DNA of 64,000 bases from NCBI RefSeq assembly GCF_947494555.1, contig NZ_CANLVF010000001.1:1240001-1304000 (forward strand), in the 5' to 3' direction. The DNA is from an uncultured Roseibium sp. Its GTDB lineage: Bacteria > Pseudomonadota > Alphaproteobacteria > Rhizobiales > Stappiaceae. The notes under the pieces were generated by a model that made no database searches, was not told the origin of the DNA, and worked only from the letters and a program-made list of their open reading frames with translations. The position numbers and the translations under genes were made by a program. Positions within the stretch are counted from its first letter, which is position 1. Each line of letters starts with the position of its first letter. Of the stretch, positions 35,933 to 45,401 are shown piece after piece.

Positions 35933-36847
35933 CTAGAGTGCGTCCCATGAGAGGTGCTGCGCAAAGGCGCCCGTGCTTTGCAGTGTCAGTTGTGCGGCCC
36001 GCATGCCGTAAGGAACTGCTTGGTTCAACGTAAACCCCCTCGCAAGTGCTGCAATCGTCCCGGCAGTCAGTGCATCGCCCGCACCCGTCACGTCGATGAT
36101 TTCGGTTGATGGCGGCACCATTTTTTCAATCCCTGTGCCCGTCTGCACAAGAAGCGCGTCTCGCCCGCCCGTGAGGACGAATTTTCTCAATCCGGTCTCG
36201 ATCAGAGCATTCGCGAGATCCTGCGGTGCTGATGATGGTGCCTTTTGCAAGAGAGCTGCGGCTTCACCGTGATTGAGCGTCAGGCAATCGATCTTTGGAA
36301 GAAGCTTACGCAGACGAGGGGCTTTTGCATCTGAAACGGCGTTGGCGAACAGGAAACCTTTCCCCAATTTGCCGACGACATGAACCAGCATCTCTTCCGG
36401 TAAATTCGCGTCGAGAAACCAAATCGTTTGCATCGCCGTGTTTTGCATCGCGGCTTCGATCACACCGTCAAACACTGTCTCGGGCGCTTCGGTCAGGATC
36501 GTGTCGTCGACGCAGGCGGCTGCAAGCGATCCATCCGGATCGTGAAGCGCTAGATACCGGCCAGTCGCAAAACCATTTCTTTGTACGAGCTCGAGCTTGA
36601 GGCTTTCGTCCGTCAACTGATCGGCAAGTTCGCGCGCCGCCGCATCCGTTCCCGTAAGACCGATCAGTGTGGTGTCGACACCCAGGCGCGAAACCGTTCG
36701 GGCAATATTTGTTGCAACGCCGCCGGGCCTGGTGTTGAAGCGGGCAGGGGTGGACGTCTCGCGGTGAACGTTTATGCGTGCATGCGCGATCGTATCTTGA
36801 TGAACCGCGCCAATCGAGATTAATCGGCAGTCTGGTTGTGTCGACAC
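35933..36847 (-). CDS. psuK: PfkB-family pseudouridine kinase
   Basis: 304 aa from GTG 36847 (VSTQPDCRLISIGAVHQDT); the open frame continues to 37216 but overlaps the recA promoter and start, so it is not used. Ribokinase/PfkB features: RPGGVATNIARTVSRLGVDTTLIGLTG (substrate loop) and IIDVTGAGDALTAGTIAALA (ATP/anion hole with catalytic Asp, residues about 245-264). It would phosphorylate pseudouridine to feed PsuG. The specific substrate is inferred from its position upstream of psuG. Divergent from recA; the intergenic region is shared. Confidence 0.87.
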   Translation of the reverse strand: MSTQPDCRLISIGAVHQDTIAHARINVHRETSTPARFNTRPGGVATNIARTVSRLGVDTTLIGLTGTDAAARELADQLTDESLKLELVQRNGFATGRYLALHDPDGSLAAACVDDTILTEAPETVFDGVIEAAMQNTAMQTIWFLDANLPEEMLVHVVGKLGKGFLFANAVSDAKAPRLRKLLPKIDCLTLNHGEAAALLQKAPSSAPQDLANALIETGLRKFVLTGGRDALLVQTGTGIEKMVPPSTEIIDVTGAGDALTAGTIAALARGFTLNQAVPYGMRAAQLTLQSTGAFAQHLSWDAL

Positions 36848-37020
36848 TTGTCTGGCGCTTCCGGTTTGCGCGCGCCCCGCGGGCCGCTGCGGTTGCTGAA
36901 CGGGGTGCGGGCTAGCAGATCGTTTTGCCCTCGGCAACTCCAATCCGGCCGAGTGATTCTGCAGCAAGGAAGAATCACGCCATGTTTGCTGCTTGTTCTG
37001 ATACCCGGTGACCAAGACTG

Positions 37021-37035
37021 GAACCATTTCAGAAC
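37021..37035 (+). promoter_or_regulatory. LexA SOS box upstream of recA
   Basis: GAAC (37021-37024), 7-nt spacer CATTTCA, GAAC (37032-37035): exact match to the alphaproteobacterial LexA box GAAC-N7-GAAC. It is 129 bp upstream of the recA ATG, suggesting a normal LexA-repressed promoter. Confidence 0.88.
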
Positions 37036-37164
37036 ATATTGGAAACAAAGGTCCATTTCTACTGAAAAACCAATTGCTTCGCGAGGCTTGTGCAATTGGA
37101 ACAAATAGTGTACAAACCCATCCATTGAAACAACGCGTCCATCGTGGAATAAGGAGCGTAAGCC

Positions 37165-38253
37165 ATGTCGCAAAGTACACTTCGTCTCGTAGAAAGCAGC
37201 CAGATGGATAAGACAAAAGCGTTGGATGCAGCGCTCAGCCAGATTGAACGCTCCTTTGGCAAGGGTTCCATTATGCGGATGGGCCAGGGGCAGGCCGTTG
37301 AAGTGCAATCTGTCTCTACCGGTTCCCTTGGGCTCGATATCGCCCTGGGCATCGGCGGACTGCCACGCGGCCGTATCGTAGAGATTTACGGTCCTGAATC
37401 GTCCGGTAAAACAACTCTTGCCCTTCATGCCGTTGCTGAGGCTCAAAAGGAGGGCGGTATCTGCGCGTTTGTCGATGCAGAGCATGCGCTTGATCCGCTT
37501 TACGCCCGCAAACTCGGCGTTGATATCGACAATCTTCTGATTTCACAGCCGGATGCGGGAGAGCAGGCTCTCGAAATTGCCGACACGCTGGTTCGGTCCG
37601 GGGCCATTGATGTGCTGGTGATCGATTCCGTTGCCGCGTTGACGCCGAAAGCCGAGCTGGAAGGCGAGATGGGCGACAGCCTTCCGGGAATGCAGGCCCG
37701 CCTGATGAGCCAGGCGCTGCGCAAGCTTACCGCCTCGATTTCGAAATCAAACACGATGGTGATCTTCATCAACCAGATCCGGATGAAGATTGGTGTGATG
37801 TTCGGATCCCCGGAAACCACGACCGGTGGTAACGCGCTGAAGTTTTACGCTTCCGTCCGCCTGGATATCCGCCGGATCGGGGCGATCAAGGATCGTGACG
37901 AGGTTGTTGGCAACCAGACCCGGGTCAAGGTGGTCAAGAACAAGCTGGCACCTCCCTTCCGGCAGGTCGAGTTCGATATTGTCTATGGTGAAGGCGTCTC
38001 CAAGATGGGCGAACTGATCGATCTTGGCGTCAAGGGCAATGTCGTCGAAAAGTCCGGATCCTGGTTCTCCTACAACAGCCAGAGGCTTGGTCAGGGACGC
38101 GAAAACGCCAAGCAGTTCCTGAAGGAAAATCAGGAAATTGCCGAGGAGATCGAGTTGGCGATCCGCCAAAACGCTGGACTAATTGCAGAAGCGATCATTG
38201 ATCCGGAAGGCGCGGAAGGCGCGGAAGGCACGGAAGAGGCTCTGGAAGACTAA
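37165..38253 (+). CDS. recA: Recombinase A
   Basis: 362 aa. Homologous-recombination and SOS co-protease ATPase. Walker [21 protein letters not shown] [49 protein letters not shown] (Walker B) and the [30 protein letters not shown] loop L2 region are all present. The acidic C-terminus carries a short 9-bp tandem repeat. An SOS box precedes it; a terminator follows at 38303. Confidence 0.98.
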   Translation: MSQSTLRLVESSQMDKTKALDAALSQIERSFGKGSIMRMGQGQAVEVQSVSTGSLGLDIALGIGGLPRGRIVEIYGPESSGKTTLALHAVAEAQKEGGICAFVDAEHALDPLYARKLGVDIDNLLISQPDAGEQALEIADTLVRSGAIDVLVIDSVAALTPKAELEGEMGDSLPGMQARLMSQALRKLTASISKSNTMVIFINQIRMKIGVMFGSPETTTGGNALKFYASVRLDIRRIGAIKDRDEVVGNQTRVKVVKNKLAPPFRQVEFDIVYGEGVSKMGELIDLGVKGNVVEKSGSWFSYNSQRLGQGRENAKQFLKENQEIAEEIELAIRQNAGLIAEAIIDPEGAEGAEGTEEALED

Positions 38254-38302
38254 GCCAGGCTGTGCCCTGATTTCGTCAAGTGCGGAACAGCGCATGATTT
38301 TC

Positions 38303-38340
38303 AAAGGCTCGCTCCAGGCTGGAGCGGGCCTTTTTCATTT
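38303..38340 (+). terminator. Rho-independent terminator after recA
   Basis: AAAGGCTCGCTCC (38303-38315) pairs with GGAGCGGGCCTTT (38321-38333) around a short AGGCT loop, followed by TTTCATTT. Ends the recA transcript before alaS. Confidence 0.88.
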
Positions 38341-38522
38341 CTGCGAAGTCACTAAAGCGCGTTTAGAGTGCCCCTGAAATTGTCCGGATGAAGTTCAACT
38401 GCTGGACAGGGTTTGAGGTCAAAGTTAAAAGGCTGTTCCGGCGTGGGTCCCTTGGAGGGACAGTGATGCCGGCAGACTTTCAATCGGCCTGATTTTCTGG
38501 CCTGGACTGATGCGAGATCCGA

Positions 38523-41180
38523 ATGACCGGCGTAAATGAAATCCGTTCTACATTTCTGGACTATTTCGACAAGAACGATCACGAAGTGGTCGCGTCCGGA
38601 CCGCTGGTGCCGCGTAACGATCCTACGCTGATGTTCGCGAATGCGGGCATGAACCAGTTCAAGAACGTGTTCACGGGACTTGAAACGCGTCCCTATAAAC
38701 GCGCCGTGACGGCCCAGAAAGTGGTGCGGGCAGGCGGAAAGCACAACGATCTCGATAATGTCGGCTACACGGCCCGGCACCACACGTTTTTTGAAATGCT
38801 CGGCAACTTTTCCTTTGGCGACTATTTCAAGGAACGTGCGATTGAGCTCGCCTGGAACCTGATCACGAAGGAATACGGACTTCCGGCGGACCGGCTTCTT
38901 GTGACGGTTTATGCCGAAGACAATGCCGCGGCCGGACTGTGGAAGACAATCGCGGGTCTGAGCGACGACAAGATCATTCGCATTCCCACGTCCGACAATT
39001 TCTGGTCAATGGGCGATACCGGTCCCTGCGGCCCATGTTCCGAAATTTTCTATGACCATGGCGATCACATCTGGGGCGGCCCTCCCGGATCGGCTGAAGA
39101 GGACGGTGACCGGTTCATCGAGATCTGGAACCTCGTCTTCATGCAGTACGAGCAGACAAGCGAAGAGCGCCTCGACCTGCCAAGCCCGTCAATCGACACC
39201 GGTATGGGTATCGAGCGTCTTGCGACGATCTTGCAAGGCGTGCACAACAATTATAAGATCGATCTCTTCAAGGCTCTGATCGCCGCGTCCGAACATGAAA
39301 CCAATGTTGCGGCCGAAGGCGACGCGCTCGGTAGCCACAGGGTGATTGCAGACCACTTGAGATCGACCAGTTTCCTGATCGCGGATGGTGTTTTGCCCTC
39401 CAACGAAGGCCGTGGATATGTCCTGCGCCGCATTATGCGGCGCGGCATGCGCCATGCGCACCTCTTGGGGGCCAGCGAGCCGCTGATGCACAAACTTGTT
39501 CCCTCGCTCGTCAGGGAAATGGGCAGGGCCTATCCGGAACTGTCCCGCGCCGAGGATCTCATTACGGAAACGCTGAAACTTGAGGAAACGAGATTCCGCA
39601 AGACGCTGGAGCGCGGGCTTGGCCTGCTCGACAATGCAACGGCGGACCTGTCGGCCGGTGGCCAGCTTGACGGCGAAACGGCCTTCAAGCTCTACGACAC
39701 CTACGGCTTTCCTCTTGACCTCACGCAAGATGCCTTGAGAGCGCGCGACATTTCCGTCGACACCGGCGGATTTGACGCCGCCATGGAACGCCAGAAGGCT
39801 GAAGCCCGTGCGGCATGGTCGGGTTCCGGCGGCGCGGCAACCGAGGCCGTCTGGTTCGCGCTGAAGGAAAAGCACGGCGCGACGGACTTTTTGGGATATG
39901 AGACCGAAAGCGCGGAGGGCGTTGTCGACGCAATCGCCTCGGACGATGCGGAAATCGCCAAACTGTCTGCGGGCGAAAGCGGCTATGTGGTCTTGAACCA
40001 GACACCGTTCTACGGCGAGAGCGGCGGTCAGGTCGGCGACACCGGCAAGATGCTCGCCCCGGGAGTTCGTGCGACCGTCACCAATACGCAGAAAAAGGCC
40101 GATGGGCTGTTCGTGCACAGCGTGACAGTGAAAGAGGGCGAACTTGTTCCGGGCCTCGCGCTGGAACTGAAGGTTGACCACGCACGCCGCAGTGCTGTGC
40201 GCTCCAACCATTCCGCCACCCATCTGGTGCACGAAGCCCTTCGCGAGGTTCTGGGTTCTCATGTGGCGCAGAAAGGCTCGCTCGTCTCTCCGGATCGCCT
40301 GCGCTTCGATTTCTCCCATCCAAAGCCGATGGACGAACAGGAACTGGCAACGGTTGAGACCTACGCCAATGAAATCATCCTGCAAAACGCACCCGTAGAG
40401 ACGCGCCTGATGGCGGTCGATGATGCCATCGAAGCAGGCGCAATGGCGCTTTTCGGAGAAAAATACGGCGAAGAAGTCCGTGTTGTCTCCATGGGAACGG
40501 CTTTGCACGGCCCCAAGGAAGGTAAACCCTACTCCCTTGAACTTTGCGGCGGAACGCATGTCAAACGAACCGGGGATATTGGTCTCGTGACGCTCGTGTC
40601 CGAAGGTGCGGTTGCTGCTGGTGTCCGGCGGATCGAGGCCCTGACAGGCGCAGAAGCACGCACCTATCTGGACGCACAGGACAAGCGCATGCGCGAAATT
40701 GCGGCACTTTTGAAAATTACGGCAGATGATGTGCCGGCAAAGGTTTCGCAACTGGTGGATGAGCGCCGCAAGCTGGAAAAGGAACTTGCGGATGCCAAGA
40801 AGAAACTGGCCATGGGTGGCGGAGGCAACGGCGCGGCGCCTGTGAAGGATGCCGGTACCTTCAAGCTGATGGCACGGACCGTGGAAGGCATCAATCCGAA
40901 GGATCTCAAGGGCATGGCTGACGACGCCAAAGCACAACTCGGATCCGGCGTTATTATCCTGATCAATGTTGCTGAGGATGGCAAAGCTGCAATCGTGACG
41001 GCAGTCACCAACGACCTGACGGATAAAGTCAGCGCTGTGGATCTTGTGCGCATTGGCTCAGAAGCGCTTGGCGGACGCGGCGGTGGCGGGCGACCGGACA
41101 TGGCCCAGGCCGGCGGGCCGGACGGTGCCAGCGCCGAAAAGGCGATCGCTGCGATCGAAACCCATCTGAGCGCGCTGTGA
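38523..41180 (+). CDS. alaS: Alanyl-tRNA synthetase
   Basis: 885 aa, full length. Class II synthetase that charges tRNA-Ala and edits Ser and Gly. Motifs: [32 protein letters not shown] at the N-terminus, [20 protein letters not shown] (motif 2), GMGIERL (motif 3), the editing domain [13 protein letters not shown] (zinc HxxxH) with CGGTHV near residue 675, and a C-terminal oligomerisation domain with the [16 protein letters not shown] tail. A hairpin terminator follows. The recA-alaS order fits Hyphomicrobiales. Confidence 0.98.
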   Translation: MTGVNEIRSTFLDYFDKNDHEVVASGPLVPRNDPTLMFANAGMNQFKNVFTGLETRPYKRAVTAQKVVRAGGKHNDLDNVGYTARHHTFFEMLGNFSFGDYFKERAIELAWNLITKEYGLPADRLLVTVYAEDNAAAGLWKTIAGLSDDKIIRIPTSDNFWSMGDTGPCGPCSEIFYDHGDHIWGGPPGSAEEDGDRFIEIWNLVFMQYEQTSEERLDLPSPSIDTGMGIERLATILQGVHNNYKIDLFKALIAASEHETNVAAEGDALGSHRVIADHLRSTSFLIADGVLPSNEGRGYVLRRIMRRGMRHAHLLGASEPLMHKLVPSLVREMGRAYPELSRAEDLITETLKLEETRFRKTLERGLGLLDNATADLSAGGQLDGETAFKLYDTYGFPLDLTQDALRARDISVDTGGFDAAMERQKAEARAAWSGSGGAATEAVWFALKEKHGATDFLGYETESAEGVVDAIASDDAEIAKLSAGESGYVVLNQTPFYGESGGQVGDTGKMLAPGVRATVTNTQKKADGLFVHSVTVKEGELVPGLALELKVDHARRSAVRSNHSATHLVHEALREVLGSHVAQKGSLVSPDRLRFDFSHPKPMDEQELATVETYANEIILQNAPVETRLMAVDDAIEAGAMALFGEKYGEEVRVVSMGTALHGPKEGKPYSLELCGGTHVKRTGDIGLVTLVSEGAVAAGVRRIEALTGAEARTYLDAQDKRMREIAALLKITADDVPAKVSQLVDERRKLEKELADAKKKLAMGGGGNGAAPVKDAGTFKLMARTVEGINPKDLKGMADDAKAQLGSGVIILINVAEDGKAAIVTAVTNDLTDKVSAVDLVRIGSEALGGRGGGGRPDMAQAGGPDGASAEKAIAAIETHLSAL

Positions 41181-41210
41181 TCTGCCAGCTGTTCGAACAA
41201 TCGTCCATGT

Positions 41211-41250
41211 AAAATGAAAAGGCGTGCCCAGTGGCACGCCTTTTTCATTT
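41211..41250. terminator. Bidirectional terminator after alaS
   Basis: Perfect stem GGCGTGCC (41221-41228), CAGT loop, GGCACGCC (41233-41240), flanked by TTTTTCATTT on the right and AAATGAAAA on the left. It can terminate alaS (plus) and the small gene at 41268-41393 (minus). Confidence 0.9.
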
Positions 41251-41267
41251 GAGAGACCTGGTATTTC

Positions 41268-41393
41268 CTAGTGAAGGGCTGCGGTCACCGCGAGCGCTGC
41301 GGCCGTCAGAAAAGTCGAAACAATCAGCATCTTAAGGACAACGTGATGCGGCGACGTTTCGGCGGCGCGGACCTTGTTCGTTTCTATCGTCAT
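41268..41393 (-). CDS. 41-residue small membrane protein (not otherwise annotated)
   Basis: ATG 41393 to TAG 41268, 41 aa. Starts MTIETNKVRAAETSPHHVV and ends in a hydrophobic segment (KMLIVSTFLTAAALAVTAAL, then H), which would make one transmembrane helix. AAAGGAGGGAATT is a near-perfect ribosome-binding site before the ATG, and the bidirectional hairpin at 41221-41240 lies just after the stop. It falls on the strand opposite the supposed N-terminal extension of the channel gene, which supports the later channel start. I do not recognise a family. Confidence 0.72.
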   Translation of the reverse strand: MTIETNKVRAAETSPHHVVLKMLIVSTFLTAAALAVTAALH

Positions 41394-41579
41394 AATTCCC
41401 TCCTTTCAGGGGTTCACCCACGCTCAATGATGTGGGGTGCGCGACAATTTAACCCAATCACATTGGCGCAGGCTCTGTTCACAGCTTCGCGTGGATGTCG
41501 TGAATTCAGCGGAACGGGCAACTTTGTCCTGAACCGATCTTCGGCTATTCATGAATCAGAGTTTTTCACGACGGAGCAG

Positions 41580-42869
41580 ATGGTGCAGGACGAAAGCTTC
41601 AAACGCGCGCTCTATGAAGTGCTTGAAGATACGGGAAAGCGAAAGCTTGCGGCCCGTTCGCTGCGCCACTTTCTTGTTTTCCTCATCCTGTTCAATATCG
41701 TGCTTGCCGTACTTGAAACCGTGCCGGAAATCCGCGCCACATTCGGTCCGCACCTTAGATTCATCCAGCTGGGGAGCGGATTTGTTTTTCTGGTCGAATA
41801 TGTGCTGCGTCTTTACGTGGCGGACATGCACCCGCCGCTGCGCCGTTACGGTCCTGTCTGGTCGCGCCTGCGTTATGCGGCGCATCCCGACGCGATTATC
41901 GACCTGATCGGCGCTCTTCCGCTGCTCTTCGTTCTGTTTTTGCCCAATCAGGCGGTCACCGTCGTCGTCATTTTACGACTGCTCCGCTTCCTGAAACTTG
42001 CGCGGTATTCCCCGGCGCTACGCTCGCTGATCTCGGCTGTCGTCGGAGAAAGGAAAGCGCTTCTGGGATCAAGCATGATCATCTTCGGCGTGATCCTGTT
42101 GTCCGCGACCCTGATGTATCTGGTCGAGCATAACGAGCAGCCCGAAAAGTTTCGCAGCATTTTGCACGGCACATACTGGGCGATTACGACAATCACCACG
42201 GTGGGCTATGGTGACGTCGTTCCCGTCAGCAATCTGGGAAAAATGATCGGCGGCTTCGTCATGCTGATGGGATACGGCTTGATTGCCCTGCCTGTCGGTA
42301 TCATTGCGTCGGCTTTTGCGCGTGAAATTCATTCCCGCGATTTCGTTGTCACCTGGTCGATGGTCGCAAGAGTGCCGTTGTTTGAAGATCTTAAGGCCAC
42401 CGAGATAGCCGAGGTGTCAAAGCTGCTGCAGGCACAGAAAGTGCGCAAGGGGGGCGTGATTGCAGAACAGGGCGATGTGGCAGACAGGATGTACTTCATT
42501 TCGGAGGGCGAAGTTGCGATCAAGCTGGCCCATGACACAGTCTATCTGGGTGAGGGGAGTTTTTTCGGGGAACTGGCCTTGATCAACCAGAGCAGGCGAA
42601 CAGCCACCGTCATGGCCTATCGGGACTGCCAGCTGCTCGTCCTGGAATCAGATGCCCTGCAGCACCTGATGGACAAGGACGAAACGCTCGCCAAAAAAAT
42701 CATGGACGAAGCCAGGGAGCGTGTCCGTGCAGGCAAGAAGGTGCTCGGTGAGCTGGCCGAGGAAGAGTTGCAACAGGCCGGTGTCTACGCTTCGGTCGAT
42801 AGCTCCGACGAGGAGCCGGAGCTTTCCTTCAACGACGGCCCGGAAACGGATCGCACACCCGCGAAGTGA
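41580..42869 (+). CDS. Cyclic-nucleotide-gated potassium channel
   Basis: 429 aa. About six transmembrane helices, S4-like VVVILRLLRFLKLARYS, and the selectivity filter TTVGYGD (T206-D212). The C-terminus has a cyclic-nucleotide-binding domain: VIAEQGDVADRMYFISEGEV then GEGSFFGELALINQSRRTATV, with the phosphate-binding GEL and Arg. Similar in layout to MloK1. Start ATG 41580 (MVQDESFKRALYEV) has CGGAG just upstream; the open frame to 41271 overlaps the small minus-strand gene and is not conserved-looking. Regulated by cAMP or cGMP by inference. Confidence 0.92.
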   Translation: MVQDESFKRALYEVLEDTGKRKLAARSLRHFLVFLILFNIVLAVLETVPEIRATFGPHLRFIQLGSGFVFLVEYVLRLYVADMHPPLRRYGPVWSRLRYAAHPDAIIDLIGALPLLFVLFLPNQAVTVVVILRLLRFLKLARYSPALRSLISAVVGERKALLGSSMIIFGVILLSATLMYLVEHNEQPEKFRSILHGTYWAITTITTVGYGDVVPVSNLGKMIGGFVMLMGYGLIALPVGIIASAFAREIHSRDFVVTWSMVARVPLFEDLKATEIAEVSKLLQAQKVRKGGVIAEQGDVADRMYFISEGEVAIKLAHDTVYLGEGSFFGELALINQSRRTATVMAYRDCQLLVLESDALQHLMDKDETLAKKIMDEARERVRAGKKVLGELAEEELQQAGVYASVDSSDEEPELSFNDGPETDRTPAK

Positions 42870-42936
42870 AGCTCAAAAGATTTGCTCTTTCGGGGGCGGG
42901 CGACCAAAGCGCTCTTATACGGTAACGACCTGGACG

Positions 42937-43407
42937 CTACCGCACCAAGCCCGGTGGAAGCCGTGCGTAAAGCGGGTCGCCGTGCCAGAAGGCATCTGTT
43001 GGTCCAACGGCAAAATCAATCAGGTTCCAGCGGTCATACTGAAAACGCAGCAAGGCGAAAGTTGTTGCGCCATCCATATACTCCGCCTGTTCAGAATAAG
43101 TTGTCTGGAAGAGGTCGATCGGTGCGCCTCCAGGCCGCTGGGGACTTAACACGACAAAGGCCCAACCCGACCCCGAGCGCATCCAGTTCACAACAAATTC
43201 CACCGGTGGCCCCACTCTGGCTTCCAGCATCGGGCGGACGGCGTTGAGGATCTCGCTTCGTTCAGCTGTCCCCCGCGCGGGTTCATGGACCGCCTGCGCC
43301 GAAGCGGTTACGGTCAAGACCGACATCAGGAACGCACCAAATAGAAGGCGAGCAAGTCTGCGAAAGATTGTGAAGAAAGGTGCTTCTTCAGGAAATGTAT
43401 CAGGCAT
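42937..43407 (-). CDS. Secreted protein of unknown function
   Basis: 156 aa. N-terminal arginine-containing region then hydrophobic LLFGAFLMSVLTVTASAQ, a likely Sec signal peptide with cleavage after ASA. Mature part contains AERSEILNAVRPMLEARVGPPVEFVVNWMRSG, WAFVVLSPQRPGGAPIDLF and LLRFQYDRWNLIDFAVGPTD: a pattern I have seen in hypothetical proteins of marine alphaproteobacteria, but with no known function. Convergent with the channel gene. Confidence 0.75.
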   Translation of the reverse strand: MPDTFPEEAPFFTIFRRLARLLFGAFLMSVLTVTASAQAVHEPARGTAERSEILNAVRPMLEARVGPPVEFVVNWMRSGSGWAFVVLSPQRPGGAPIDLFQTTYSEQAEYMDGATTFALLRFQYDRWNLIDFAVGPTDAFWHGDPLYARLPPGLVR

Positions 43408-43463
43408 GAATACCCCATTTAGATGTCATGACGGCATGTGGGCAAAAACGGTGAAGGGCTAAC

Positions 43464-44159
43464 ATGAAAACCATTGGTCTGCTTGGCGGGATGAGCTGGG
43501 AAAGCACTGTCATATACTACCAGTATCTGAACCGCATGGTTCGTGAACGGTGTGGCGGTCTTCACTCTGCACAGTGCCTACTCTGGTCCTTTGACTTTGC
43601 CGAAATCGCGGCGGCACAATCTTCCGGAAATTGGGAAAAGGCAACCGAATTGATGGTGGTTGCTGCAAGGAATCTCGAGCGTGGCGGTGCGGACTGTCTC
43701 GTTATCTGCACCAATACCATGCACAAGATGGCTGCTGATGTTGGCGCTGAAGTCGATATCCCGCTTCTGCACATCGCTGATGCTACGGCCCCTGCGATCA
43801 AGGAAGCAGGGTGCCAAGAACCTCTCCTGCTGGCGACCGCATACACCATGGAGCAGGATTTCTATAAAGGCCATCTGCAAGAAAAACATGGTGTCACGGT
43901 GCGTGTGCCAGCATCTGACGCACGGCAGGAAGTTCATCGCATCATTTACGAGGAGCTTTGCAAGGGCGAAATCTGGGCCGATTCAAAGCAGACATTTCTT
44001 GAGGTTGTCGAACACGAACTCGGAGCTGGCGCGGATGGTGTGATTTTCGGCTGCACGGAAATCGGTCTTCTGGTCTCACAGAAAGACTTCTCCATTCCGG
44101 CCTTCGATACCACGGCGCTTCACGCAAAAGCCGCGCTCGACTTCGCTTTTGACGGTTGA
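43464..44159 (+). CDS. Aspartate/glutamate racemase family protein
   Basis: 231 aa. Two-domain cofactor-independent racemase fold: IGLLGGMSWESTVIYYQYLN at the N-terminus, CTNTMHK (C82) and GCTEIGLL (C197) as the two catalytic cysteines. Interconverts L- and D-amino acids or a related acid; substrate unspecified. The ATG at 43464 follows 56 bp after a minus-strand gene start, so a divergent promoter is likely. Confidence 0.92.
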   Translation: MKTIGLLGGMSWESTVIYYQYLNRMVRERCGGLHSAQCLLWSFDFAEIAAAQSSGNWEKATELMVVAARNLERGGADCLVICTNTMHKMAADVGAEVDIPLLHIADATAPAIKEAGCQEPLLLATAYTMEQDFYKGHLQEKHGVTVRVPASDARQEVHRIIYEELCKGEIWADSKQTFLEVVEHELGAGADGVIFGCTEIGLLVSQKDFSIPAFDTTALHAKAALDFAFDG

Positions 44160-44162
44160 TCT

Positions 44163-44801
44163 TCAAGTTGGCGTCTTTGGTTCGGTGGTTCGGAAGCTTT
44201 CGCGTAGTGTGAACTGCTCCAGCCAGGCGGAGAGCTTCGGCGCTCCTTTCAGGATCATCTGACCTTCTTCGGCCTTTTGAAACAGATGAAACATCGGGGC
44301 CGCGTGACAGTCCGCAAGGCTTGGCCGTGACCCCAACAGAAAAGGGGTTGCTTCCGACAGGCGTTCCAATTCGGTCACGATCCTGCGTGCAGGGCCAAGA
44401 GCGGACAGGATCCTCACTTCGTCAGCGGCGCTTCCATCACTCGGTTTGACCACACGTTCGACAAAAACCTCCCAGACAAGCGTCTGATAGGCGTAGGCGT
44501 TCAAGATGGACAGGATCTGGTTCATTCTCGCCCGTTCGCGCGGATCCACCGGTTGCAGGGCAGGCGCAGGGTGGGTTTCGTCCAGAAAGCGCAAGATGGC
44601 ATCGGTCTCATAGAGAGTGAAATCATCTGTCTTCAGAACCGGTATCTTGCCGAAGGGCTGCATCTCCAGATAATTGTCTGCAGGACCACCGGGGGCGAAG
44701 ATATCGATTGGCACCAGACTGTATGATAGCCCTTTTTCCGCAAGAGCAATCCGGACAGATCGGACGTAAACCGAATAGTCCGCGCCGTGAACTTCGATCA
44801 T
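44163..44801 (-). CDS. Glutathione S-transferase family protein
   Basis: 212 aa. N-terminal thioredoxin-like domain (VHGADYSVYVRSVRIALAEKGL, FGKIPVLKTDDFTLYETDAILRFLDE with the Pro-Val and Glu-Thr-Asp GSH-binding elements) and C-terminal helical domain (PRERARMNQILSILNAYAYQTLV, LGSRPSLADCHAAPMFHLF). Likely a soluble GST for detoxification; substrate unknown. Convergent with the racemase gene, with a 3-bp gap. Confidence 0.93.
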   Translation of the reverse strand: MIEVHGADYSVYVRSVRIALAEKGLSYSLVPIDIFAPGGPADNYLEMQPFGKIPVLKTDDFTLYETDAILRFLDETHPAPALQPVDPRERARMNQILSILNAYAYQTLVWEVFVERVVKPSDGSAADEVRILSALGPARRIVTELERLSEATPFLLGSRPSLADCHAAPMFHLFQKAEEGQMILKGAPKLSAWLEQFTLRESFRTTEPKTPT

Positions 44802-45401
44802 CGTGATCCTTTCTCACTTACTCGATCGTGATCCCGCAGCAGCATCGGTGCTGCTGCTGCTTTCCATATCCATCGTAAATGAGATTTGTGCCGTTTGGTG
44901 TGACCCTGACCACGGCAATCGCAATTCCGGCGCCCTGTCCTTTCACCCTTCGCTGCTTTGTCCCTTGCCGTGCAAACCAAAACTTGAATGAACATTGCGT
45001 GCCGGCATGAGGGTTGAAGGGTTATTGATAATTTTTACTATGGGTTTTCCGGCAATCTTTTCTGCGCTGCGGCAAGTCAACAATACGGTCTCGTGAGGCA
45101 CGAAGCGGCGCAATTTCAAAGGTTGTAGGGTTTTGACGCGTTACTGATCCGGAATTGCAGCTGTTTTTTTCTCTGTAAATAAACTCGATGTAAAATTTAA
45201 ATTTTTCCGTGTAGTCAGAGTGTGTTTTTCTTCATAAAAACTACACAAGAAATATGTACTCGGAAAAAAATATTTCCGATTAATACTTTTATTCGTTATT
45301 GCGACTTGAGCTCTCTGATACCGTTAATAATTGTACCCCCGGCCATATTTTAGGCTGCGTGTATATTTCATGGAAAAATGACTTTTCTAGGGAGAGTTAA
45401 A
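44802..45401. other. AT-rich intergenic region before the subtilase
   Basis: About 600 bp without a recognisable gene, distinctly AT-rich from about 45160 to 45360. It should carry promoters for the GST gene (minus) and the protease gene (plus), and may contain upstream regulatory sequence. GGGAGAG, the ribosome-binding site for the protease, lies 5 nt before its ATG at 45402. I see no long inverted repeat. Confidence 0.45.

Noticed and set aside
39189-40937. 582-codon open frame on the minus strand inside alaS
   Set aside because: It is fully antisense to the well-supported alaS gene, and its translation shows no protein family pattern. Long antisense frames are common in GC-rich genes.
44798-44995. 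Short overlapping frames upstream of the GST gene
   Set aside because: Both strands are open for about 65 codons, but neither translation has a recognisable pattern or ribosome-binding site.
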